The notes under the pieces are model-generated. The model did not search any database and was not told the origin of the DNA. It worked only from the letters and a program-made list of their open reading frames with translations. From assembly GCF_017884005.1 (NCBI RefSeq), contig NZ_QFAY01000042.1, positions 1 to 13,474 of the forward strand: a stretch of DNA of 13,474 bases. Reading direction: 5' to 3'. The DNA comes from Streptococcus panodentis. Its GTDB lineage: Bacteria; Bacillota; Bacilli; Lactobacillales; Streptococcaceae. Numbering within the stretch: position 1 is the stretch's first letter; every line of letters starts with the position of its first letter. Shown in pieces: positions 1-5,234 of the stretch. Position numbers and translations under genes: made by a program.

Positions 1-1889
1 GGTGCATCACTTGGAAGCTGAGCAGTCGGACTCTGAACCGCTGTTAAGATAAACTCTGGCAGCTCAGCCGTCACAGGATCAGAATCGCTGACGCCGCCCT
101 GAAATTCTGGCAAAGCATCTGCCTGCGGTGCATCACTTGGAAGCTGGCTGACAACCGGCGGAATCCCTGTTAAATCATAGGATTCAGACTCAGCCGTCAC
201 AGGTTCGGAATCACTGACACCGCCCTGAAATTCTGGCAAAGCATCTGCCTGCGGTGCGTCGCTTGGTATGGAGCTGCTTTCCGTATTTTTTTCTGCTGCT
301 TCGACAATCGCCTCAAGAATTTCAAAGGCTTTGGTCTCTTCATCGGCAATCTGCTCTTGGATCTTTTCAGCAGCCGCTGCGCTGTCAGCATTTGAAGCCA
401 TCAGATTGACAGCCTCATGGGCTGCTTTCAGAGCTTCCACTATTTTATTCTGAGCCTTCCTCTTATCAGCAGATGACAGGCTTTGGCTCTTCTCAATCGC
501 TTGGAACTGTTTATCCGCCTCTTCTTCTATTTCTTCCAAAATCAGCTCTTTGCCGACTGGGTGAATCGTATCAAAAACAGCAATGCCGCTGGCTTGGTTC
601 TGCTCCGCTTCGGAAAGGCTTGCGGACTGCTCAATGACTTCTTTGGCAGCAGCTGCAGCCGCTTCTATTTTTTCCTGAGCTTCGTCCAACTCTGCCTCTG
701 AAAGATTTGGATTGGTCTTTAGATCCGCCGCTTTATCTGCAGCAGCAAGGTCCACTCTCACAGCTGCCAACACTTTAAGAAAGCCCAGCTCCTCGGCAGC
801 TATCTGCTCTTGGATTTTTTCCGCAGCTGCTGCATTGTCCGCCTGTTCGTCATAGGCCAGAACAGCCTCCTGGGCCCGCTTAGCAGCATCCCCGACTTGC
901 TTTTCAGCAGCTGCTCTGCCTTCAGCAGAAAGACTGTCGCTGCTCTCAATTGCCTTGAAAATCTCGGTCCTGTCTTCCTCGATTTCCTCTAAAATCAGTT
1001 CTTTTCCGACTGGATGAATCGCGGCTATAGCTGCAAGTCCAACAGCCTTAGCCTGATCAAATACTTCCGAATCTTCTGCATCCTCAATCTCTCTCTTAGC
1101 CAAACCCGCTGCTTTCTCAGCTTCAGCCTTGAAGTACTGCTGCTCTGCCTCTGACAGATTCGGATTTTCCTTCAAATCCGCCAGCTTCGCTGCAAGGGTC
1201 AGATCCAGCTCTGAAGCCGCAGCAAATTTCAGAAAGTGATTTGCCTCTGCAGCCACCTTGCTCTGAATCGCTTCAGCTTCTGCAGCCGTGGCGGCATTAG
1301 CGGCCAGCTTTTGAATCGCAGCTGCTGCACGGGCAGCTTCAGCTGCCAGACCTTCTCTAAAAGCTGCCTTGTCAGCCTCTGACAAAGCTTCGCTGCCAGA
1401 TAGCAGCTCTTCAAAGTCTTCCTTTTCGTCCTCAATTTCGTCTAAAAACAAATCTTGGCCGACTGGATTGATGCCGGCAATTCCTGTCAGACCTCCTTCT
1501 TTGCCTTGATGAATCCTATCTTGGCTCTCCGCCGCCTCAATAACCTTTTTGGCATCTTCAACCGTTTTGCGGGCTTCTTCTCCGGCAAAATGTTTTTCCT
1601 CATCAGAAAGATTGACATTTTCTTCTAAATCAGCCAGTTTTTCAGCCAAAGATGCACTGACTTCCTCATTGGCACTGTCCTTGAGCTGATTCAGATCCTC
1701 AGCAGCCGCAGGACTGTCTGCCGGCGGCTGGACAGCTTCAAGAACTGCTGGCTCTGCCGCTGCAACCGCCTCATCTGCCGCTGCACTCCCATGCCCCCAA
1801 AACAGAGCTAAGGCACAAATCACAACCGATCCCACTCCCAGAAGGGACTTCCGAATGGAGTAGCGTAAAACTTTTTCACTTCTTTTCAT
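1..1889 (-). CDS. YSIRK-signal repetitive cell-surface protein, N-terminal part (C-terminus beyond the window)
   Basis: Reading from ATG at 1889 gives 629 open codons to the left edge without a stop. The ATG has a good ribosome binding site (AAGGAG, about 7 bases upstream). Residues 9-25 carry the YSIRK..GVGS signal motif, followed by a hydrophobic stretch and a likely cleavage after the Ala run near 35-38. This signal type sends Gram-positive surface proteins to septal secretion. Residues about 81-530 are three Ala/Glu/Lys-rich helical repeats of exactly 151 residues, anchored by (H/N)PVG at 141, 292 and 443 and by NLS at 93-95, 244-246 and 395-397. They resemble DUF1542-type repeats of staphylococcal and streptococcal wall proteins. 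From residue 542 a Pro-rich 42-residue repeat (LPEFQGGVSDS) begins, as expected for a wall-spanning stalk. An LPXTG anchor is expected but not visible. The function is not recognised; adhesion or biofilm is only a guess from architecture. Confidence 0.88.
   Translation of the reverse strand, partial: MKRSEKVLRYSIRKSLLGVGSVVICALALFWGHGSAAADEAVAAAEPAVLEAVQPPADSPAAAEDLNQLKDSANEEVSASLAEKLADLEENVNLSDEEKHFAGEEARKTVEDAKKVIEAAESQDRIHQGKEGGLTGIAGINPVGQDLFLDEIEDEKEDFEELLSGSEALSEADKAAFREGLAAEAARAAAAIQKLAANAATAAEAEAIQSKVAAEANHFLKFAAASELDLTLAAKLADLKENPNLSEAEQQYFKAEAEKAAGLAKREIEDAEDSEVFDQAKAVGLAAIAAIHPVGKELILEEIEEDRTEIFKAIESSDSLSAEGRAAAEKQVGDAAKRAQEAVLAYDEQADNAAAAEKIQEQIAAEELGFLKVLAAVRVDLAAADKAADLKTNPNLSEAELDEAQEKIEAAAAAAKEVIEQSASLSEAEQNQASGIAVFDTIHPVGKELILEEIEEEADKQFQAIEKSQSLSSADKRKAQNKIVEALKAAHEAVNLMASNADSAAAAEKIQEQIADEETKAFEILEAIVEAAEKNTESSSIPSDAPQADALPEFQGGVSDSEPVTAESESYDLTGIPPVVSQLPSDAPQADALPEFQGGVSDSDPVTAELPEFILTAVQSPTAQLPSDA
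3..266 (-). repeat. 126-bp tandem repeat (42 residues), two full copies plus the start of a third
   Basis: Copies lie at 141-266 and 15-140, and the next copy starts at 14 and runs off the edge. Offsets were checked on the ggtgc(a/g)tc block at 1, 127 and 253. The first 20 residues of each unit (PSDAPQADALPEFQGGVSDS) are identical. The second half differs more (SESYDLTGIPPVVSQL against LPEFILTAVQSPTAQL). Near-identical DNA indicates recent expansion. Confidence 0.9.
300..1649 (-). repeat. Three in-frame 151-residue (453-bp) helical repeats
   Basis: Within the surface protein, residues about 81-231, 232-382 and 383-530 align with an exact 151-residue period. Anchors are (H/N)PVG at 141/292/443, NLS at 93/244/395, and AAAAEKIQEQIA in units 2 and 3. 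Unit 1 is the most diverged (NPVGQDLFLDEI against HPVGKELILEEI). Units 2 and 3 are clearly closer, so the array grew by duplication with later divergence. The sequence looks DUF1542-like. Confidence 0.85.
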
Positions 1890-1954
1890 CTTTTTCTCCT
1901 TGTTTGCATCATGTTTCAAAAGCATTCCTCTTGGTGCAGTTTTTCCATTTGCTT

Positions 1955-2060
1955 TTATAGTCTTTGAAAATCTCTTCAACCTTCGTCAGCTCTAACAATC
2001 TGGGCAGGGAGGTTGCAGATGAAGAGTCCGGAACAAAAAGGGTTTCAAAAGAGCAACGAC
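1955..2060. repeat. BOX-like intergenic element (copy D), in the surface-protein leader
   Basis: The stretch from 1956 reads, on the minus strand, GCTGACGAAGGTTGAAGAG, then ATTTTCAAAGACTATAAA. This matches from memory the end module of pneumococcal BOX elements (GCTGACGTGGTTTGAAGAG, ATTTTCGAAGAGTATA). The adjoining GAGGTTGCAGATGAAGAGTC (2010-2029) resembles a segment in copy C (GAGGTTGCGGATAAAAGAC, from 12092). The outer boundary is uncertain. It lies in the probable 5' leader of the surface-protein transcript. Confidence 0.5.
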
Positions 2061-2166
2061 TATACTATAAAACCAAGCTTCTCCGCCGCTTCTGTCTTAT
2101 TTAGCAAGAGAACTTTCTTTTATTATTTTATCATATTAATTATACAATACAAGCATTTTATCTTAA

Positions 2167-2196
2167 AATATATGCACAATCAGGACATTTTGTCCA
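2167..2196 (-). promoter_or_regulatory. Candidate promoter of the surface-protein gene
   Basis: On the minus strand TGGACA (2191-2196) and TATATT (2167-2172) are separated by 18 bases, each one mismatch from sigma-A consensus. The leader to the ATG at 1889 would be long, about 270 nt. Alternative -10 boxes (TATAAT at 2139-2144) lie downstream with poorer -35 partners, so the true start site is uncertain. Confidence 0.4.
2183..2195. promoter_or_regulatory. Inverted repeat GGACA-TTT-TGTCC, candidate TetR-type operator
   Basis: A perfect 5-bp inverted repeat with a 3-base centre overlaps the -35 of the candidate surface-protein promoter. GGACA/TGTCC half-sites are known, from memory, for the TetR-family lactococcal regulator DhaS. 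Two TetR genes lie next door. A half-site TTGGACATTT recurs at 3079-3088 in the promoter of the second TetR gene. Binding is inferred. Confidence 0.4.
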
Positions 2197-2295
2197 ATTC
2201 TGAGCCGCTTCCGTTTGAAGAAGCTGGCTGAAAGCTCCATAAAGAGGACAGAAAGTTGCTTTCCTAAGGCTTTCCCTCTGTTTCCAGAGGACACT

Positions 2296-2310
2296 TTTAC
2301 ACTATGTAAA
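2296..2310. promoter_or_regulatory. Inverted repeat TTTACA-CTA-TGTAAA upstream of the first TetR gene
   Basis: A perfect 6-bp inverted repeat with a 3-base centre lies 80 bases before the ATG of the first TetR gene. The position suits an autoregulatory operator. It also contains a TACANNTGTA-like core (TACACTATGTA is one base longer), so it is not a cop box. A hairpin CCTCTG/CAGAGG (2275-2290) sits just upstream. No convincing -10/-35 pair was identified for this gene. Confidence 0.35.
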
Positions 2311-2389
2311 CTTTTTTAGTGAAAAATGAGTCCTATTTTCTAGCATATTTAAGTTTTAAACAGTAAAATGGAATAGGAGGGATAAATTT

Positions 2390-3016
2390 ATGACTCTTAA
2401 TACCCGAGAAAGGATACTGGATGCTTTTTTTGCATTAGCAGAGCAGCACCCGGCCAGATCTCGTTTCACATTTACCGAAATAGCAAAAGAAGCCGGCTTG
2501 TCCAGACAGGCTATTTACAAGCGGCATTTTAACAGCGCCGATGAAATCATCGACTATATCCGAAAGGAGCTGACCAGCGAGTTCAGCCCTCTCTACGACA
2601 GCTACGATGCGGCCTTGGAGCCCGATCCTTTCATCTTTTTCGCTCAAACCGTTATTCCGGCTATTTACAAACAGCACAAACGCATTAGAATCCTCTACAC
2701 AGCAGCTATTGACCCTTTCTGGCGCGAATTCATTACCTCGATTTACAGGGAGTGGGTCGCACAAAATCTCCAGCTCAACCATCAGAAACTGGGAATCCCC
2801 CCGGAAATGGCGGATACACTGCTGGCTCAATGGCTCAATTCTCTTATCGAAAATTGGATTATAGAGGAAGAACCGATTCCATCCCAACAGTTCTCAGAAA
2901 TATTTCTCAATCTCGTATCTTCACCGCTAACCAGCTTTGCTATCTATGACAGCAAAGTCCGTTCTTCCAACAAAATTGTTATCGCTAAGCCCATCAGAAG
3001 AAAGCCAGAGAAATAA
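2390..3016 (+). CDS. TetR/AcrR-family transcriptional regulator, first of a tandem pair
   Basis: The 208-residue product starts at ATG 2390 with AGGAGG at 2375-2380, nine bases upstream. TetR proteins bind operators as dimers and usually repress until a ligand binds the C-terminal domain. The N-terminal helix-turn-helix is clear at residues about 27-47 (FTFTEIAKEAGLSRQAIYKRHF). The rest is a helical ligand/dimer domain with FWREF and LGIPPEM blocks shared with the next gene. The two proteins align almost without gaps and about half the residues are identical, so they are paralogues. This one has an extra basic tail of about 20 residues (ending KPIRRKPEK) that the second lacks. It is divergent from the surface-protein gene and has its own terminator. 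The target and ligand are unknown. The C-terminal subfamily was not identified. Confidence 0.9.
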   Translation: MTLNTRERILDAFFALAEQHPARSRFTFTEIAKEAGLSRQAIYKRHFNSADEIIDYIRKELTSEFSPLYDSYDAALEPDPFIFFAQTVIPAIYKQHKRIRILYTAAIDPFWREFITSIYREWVAQNLQLNHQKLGIPPEMADTLLAQWLNSLIENWIIEEEPIPSQQFSEIFLNLVSSPLTSFAIYDSKVRSSNKIVIAKPIRRKPEK

Positions 3017-3019
3017 GAG

Positions 3020-3050
3020 AACCAGTTTCTGCACTTTGAGACTGGTTTTT
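3020..3050 (+). terminator. Rho-independent terminator after the first TetR gene
   Basis: ACCAGTTTC (3021-3029) pairs with GAGACTGGT (3038-3046) with one G-T wobble and an 8-base loop, followed directly by a T run and a second T-rich stretch. It starts a few bases after the TAA at 3014-3016, so the two TetR genes are probably separate transcripts. Confidence 0.85.
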
Positions 3051-3079
3051 AATTTTTAGCTTAAATTCACAGAAATAAT

Positions 3080-3108
3080 TGGACATTTAAACAAGAAAGT
3101 GCTATCAT
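3080..3108 (+). promoter_or_regulatory. Promoter of the second TetR gene
   Basis: TGGACA (3080-3085) and TATCAT (3103-3108) are spaced 17 bases apart, each one mismatch from sigma-A consensus. The leader to ATG 3200 is about 85 nt and contains an inverted repeat, TCCTGC (3132-3137) with GCAGGA near 3158. The -35 overlaps a GGACATTT half-site also present at 2183-2190. Confidence 0.6.
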
Positions 3109-3199
3109 TTTGATTGACAGGTCGTTAACCTTCCTGCCGGATGATTCCATTCTTCCAGCAGGACAAACAAACAAAAACAGCAAAAGAAAGAAGGTCCTT

Positions 3200-3763
3200 A
3201 TGCCTCAAGATACCAGAGACAAAATTGTTAATGCATTGATTGAACTCGCCGAGCAGAACCCAGAAAAGTCCTACTTCACTTTCTCTGAAATTGCCAAACA
3301 AGCCGGCTTATCCAGACAGGCTATCTACAAAAAGCATTTCAGCAATGTGGAAGAAATCATCGAATACATCCGGGAAACCATCATGAGTCCCTTCCTGCCG
3401 CTGTATGAAAGCTATAAGGGAGAGGAGAAAACAAATCCCATCGTCTTCTTCTCCCAGCATATGATCCCCGCTATCTACAGACACCGTCAATGGATGAAGG
3501 TCCTCTATACCACTGCTATTGATCCTTTTTGGAGGGATTATCTGACTGGGTTCTTTACCCAGTGGGCAGAGCAAAATCTGGATATTGATGCTCAAAAACT
3601 GGGAATCCCGCAGGAGATGGGGACCGAGATCATTGTCAAATGGATTAACTCTCTGATTGAGATTTGGATTGTCAAAGATGAGCCCCTGCCTGCAGAAGAG
3701 TTTGCTCAGCTTTTTCTCAAAGTCACCTCAACACCTATTGAGAATTTTGTGGTCTCTGACTGA
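3200..3763 (+). CDS. TetR/AcrR-family transcriptional regulator, second of a tandem pair
   Basis: The product has 187 residues from ATG 3200. A TTG at 3110 would give a longer frame, but the ATG is preferred: it has AGAAGG about 6 bases upstream, and MPQDTRDKIV then aligns with MTLNTRERIL of the upstream paralogue. Residues about 26-46 form the helix-turn-helix (FTFSEIAKQAGLSRQAIYKKHF), nearly identical to the first protein in the recognition helix, which suggests overlapping DNA targets. The C-terminal part keeps AIDPFWRD, KLGIPQEM and WINSLIE blocks but differs more, as expected if the ligand changed. It lies 183 bases after the first gene with its own promoter and follows a terminator, so the pair is a duplication rather than one operon. 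The effector and regulon are unknown. Confidence 0.9.
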   Translation: MPQDTRDKIVNALIELAEQNPEKSYFTFSEIAKQAGLSRQAIYKKHFSNVEEIIEYIRETIMSPFLPLYESYKGEEKTNPIVFFSQHMIPAIYRHRQWMKVLYTTAIDPFWRDYLTGFFTQWAEQNLDIDAQKLGIPQEMGTEIIVKWINSLIEIWIVKDEPLPAEEFAQLFLKVTSTPIENFVVSD

Positions 3764-3778
3764 TATAGCCTCTTAGTT

Positions 3779-3995
3779 TTCAGAACGAAGCAGCAAGCTG
3801 CTCAAAAGCTCCAGCGGAGATTTTGAGGCGGTGGACGGAGCTTCCGTTAGAAAGTGTCAGCTCCTCAAAGCACTGCTTTAAGGCTGCAGATGAAAGACCG
3901 CTGGGAAGTGTCAGCTTACTGGCCTACAGCAAGGCTGAAAGATTACTACACTTTCTATGTTAACCCCACAGGCCATTCCACTCTTCGAAAATCGA
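3779..3995. repeat. BOX-like intergenic element (copy A)
   Basis: The stretch carries CAGCAAGCTGCTCAAAAGCT with a hairpin of 12-base arms (3801-3812 and 3816-3827, one mismatch, 3-base loop). It continues through GTGTCAGC and CTCAAAGC/GCTTTAAG to AAAGACCGCTGGGAAGTGTC, all recurring in copy C (from about 12000). Near its end ACTCTTCGAAAATC (3980-3993) matches the BOX terminal module as I remember it. No coding potential was seen. Confidence 0.6.
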
Positions 3996-4120
3996 AAGCC
4001 AACCGGCCCTGCGTTTTGCCTTGCTTCAGTCATCTCCCAGACTGCTGAAGGGGCGGATAAAAGGACAGCCGTTCCCAACTTTCGTCAAGCCCGAAGGGCT
4101 GTCAGATAGATTTGCTATAT
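3996..4120. other. Non-coding spacer with a hairpin
   Basis: No gene is seen between the BOX-like element and the terminator of the lipoprotein gene. A perfect hairpin AGCCC-GAA-GGGCT lies at 4088-4100, and GACAGCC near 4063 can pair with GGCTGTC near 4097. These may be decayed repeat material. The short open frame from 3854 lacks a ribosome binding site and runs through repeats, so it is not called. Confidence 0.4.
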
Positions 4121-4160
4121 AAAAAAAGGCAAAGGTGATTCATCTCCCTTGTCTTTTTTT
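4121..4160 (-). terminator. Terminator of the lipoprotein gene (probably bidirectional)
   Basis: On the minus strand an A-rich stem base, GACAAGGG and a 10-base loop pair back to CCTTTGCC, followed by seven T. The complement also ends in a T run, so it could stop transcripts from both sides. It begins 4 bases after the lipoprotein stop codon. Confidence 0.8.
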
Positions 4161-4163
4161 GCT

Positions 4164-4739
4164 TCAGTCAAGCCGATAATAAAAAGTTCCCTGCTCATCA
4201 AACGTATTCAGACCGACTCCGGTCCAAATCCGGTCACGCGCTGCATCAGAATCATCTTTGAAGTTTGCCTTAGCCGCTACTGTGATTCCCTTCGGTATGA
4301 ATTCCAACAGAAAACCACCCGTTTCGCCGCCATAGACACCGCCGGAAGCCGTCCCATAGTCCGTCAGGGAAGCCCCGTAAAACTCATAAGAGTCTGAAAC
4401 CAAGCCCTTGTCGTCAAATACCAGCTGGTTGCCGGAAGCATCCTGCCAGGTCCCCTTCACGCTGCTGTAATCACCCTGCGCCAGTGCCGCAATATCCATA
4501 GCAGCCTCCTTTTCATTGTCTTTTTCTGTACCGGAAGCCTCTGAGCTTTGGCTGCTGGCCGCAGAGGAAGACGCTGTTTCCTGACTGGAAACCTGCTCAA
4601 CACTGCTGGCTGCTGTGCTGGGGGTGCTGGCAGACTGACTGGAATTTGTCTGACTGCCTCCCGAACAGGCTGTCAGCACCAGCAAGACTGCTCCTCCGAC
4701 AAGTCCCGTCCACAAAGGCTGGATTATTTTCTTTTCCAT
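4164..4739 (-). CDS. DUF6287-like lipoprotein
   Basis: The 191-residue product starts at ATG 4739 with AAGGAG 6 bases upstream. It has a type II signal peptide with lipobox LTAC, Cys25 being the lipidation site, so it should be anchored to the outer face of the membrane. A Ser/Thr/Gln/Ala-rich linker spans about 27-70. The compact C-terminal domain (about 81-191) begins MDIAALAQGDYSSVKGTW and continues with GNQLVFDDKGL, resembling from memory the DUF6287 module of streptococcal and enterococcal lipoproteins. The function of that family is unknown to me. The gene is monocistronic, with its own promoter and terminator. It faces copZ across about 265 bases on the same strand, so it is not part of the copper operon. 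Confidence 0.88.
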   Translation of the reverse strand: MEKKIIQPLWTGLVGGAVLLVLTACSGGSQTNSSQSASTPSTAASSVEQVSSQETASSSAASSQSSEASGTEKDNEKEAAMDIAALAQGDYSSVKGTWQDASGNQLVFDDKGLVSDSYEFYGASLTDYGTASGGVYGGETGGFLLEFIPKGITVAAKANFKDDSDAARDRIWTGVGLNTFDEQGTFYYRLD

Positions 4740-4786
4740 GCTTTTCTCCTTTTGATGCAGATAGAATCAATCAAATGATTAGTAAT

Positions 4787-4815
4787 ATTATAGACTTTTT
4801 TAAATGAATTTACAA
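4787..4815 (-). promoter_or_regulatory. Promoter of the lipoprotein gene
   Basis: On the minus strand TTGTAA (4810-4815) and a perfect TATAAT (4787-4792) are separated by 17 bases. The start codon is about 48 bases downstream of the -10. A small inverted repeat AATCA/TGATT lies in the leader near 4769-4780; its role is unknown. Confidence 0.8.
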
Positions 4816-4961
4816 GAAAATTCCTGCAGAATAAATTCGATCCTCCCCAATGAAATGCATCCGCAAACCGGACAGGACAGCGACTAATGCTCTTTCCCGC
4901 CGCACTCTCGTGCTTCTGGGCTCCGGCTGTTGAAGCAGAGCAAACCGAATGACATAGGAAT

Positions 4962-4998
4962 AAAAAAGAAAAACTCTCAGCCGGAGGAGACTCCAGCC
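4962..4998 (-). terminator. Probable terminator of the cop operon
   Basis: Downstream of the copZ stop, the minus strand has GCTGGAG (4991-4997) pairing with CTCCGGC (4980-4986) with one wobble and a 4-base loop. A run of 11 T with one C follows about 6 bases later (4962-4973). The gap before the T run makes it weaker than the other terminators here. Confidence 0.55.
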
Positions 4999-5005
4999 AG
5001 TCTGT

Positions 5006-5221
5006 CTAGCCTTCTTTGACAGCTGAAACCTGATAAATGGTTTTCGCCAAAGCAGCCTGGTAATCCGCTGCAGAATATACTGTATCCGTTGTGACAGCAG
5101 CTGTCTGGCTGTTCAGATCAACGGCCGCCTCGGTAACACCGTCCATGCTCAGAAAATGCTCCGTGACATGCTTGACGCAGTTTTGACAGGATAAATTTTT
5201 CAATGTGACAATTTGTTTCAT
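5006..5221 (-). CDS. copZ: Copper chaperone CopZ
   Basis: The 71-residue product is a single heavy-metal-associated domain from ATG 5221, with GGAGG about 7 bases upstream. A longer in-frame start at 5269 lies inside copA and is rejected. The metal site is Cys12-x-x-Cys15 (LSCQNC), followed by the usual helix and strands (DGVTEAAVDL). CopZ proteins carry Cu(I) in the cytoplasm and hand it to the CopA ATPase and the CopY repressor. The residue pair before the first Cys is Leu-Ser rather than the common Met-Thr/Ser. It is the last gene of the copYAZ operon, 13 bases after the copA stop. Confidence 0.92.
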   Translation of the reverse strand: MKQIVTLKNLSCQNCVKHVTEHFLSMDGVTEAAVDLNSQTAAVTTDTVYSAADYQAALAKTIYQVSAVKEG

Positions 5222-5234
5222 GTTCTGTCCTCCT

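Noticed and set aside
1..266. The 126-bp repeats as a CRISPR array
   Set aside because: The repeats are contiguous, in frame and coding, with no unique spacers.
2013..2231. 72-codon plus-strand open frame upstream of the first TetR gene
   Set aside because: It starts in BOX-like repeat sequence and crosses the AT-rich promoter region; no ribosome binding site or domain was seen.
2435..2887. 150-codon minus-strand open frame inside the first TetR gene
   Set aside because: It is antisense to a clear TetR gene, and its product has no recognisable domain. A similar shadow appears in the paralogue at 3308-3595.
3110..3199. TTG start giving a 30-residue extension of the second TetR protein
   Set aside because: There is no ribosome binding site at a suitable distance, it lies right at the promoter -10 (3103-3108), and the extension has no match in the paralogue.
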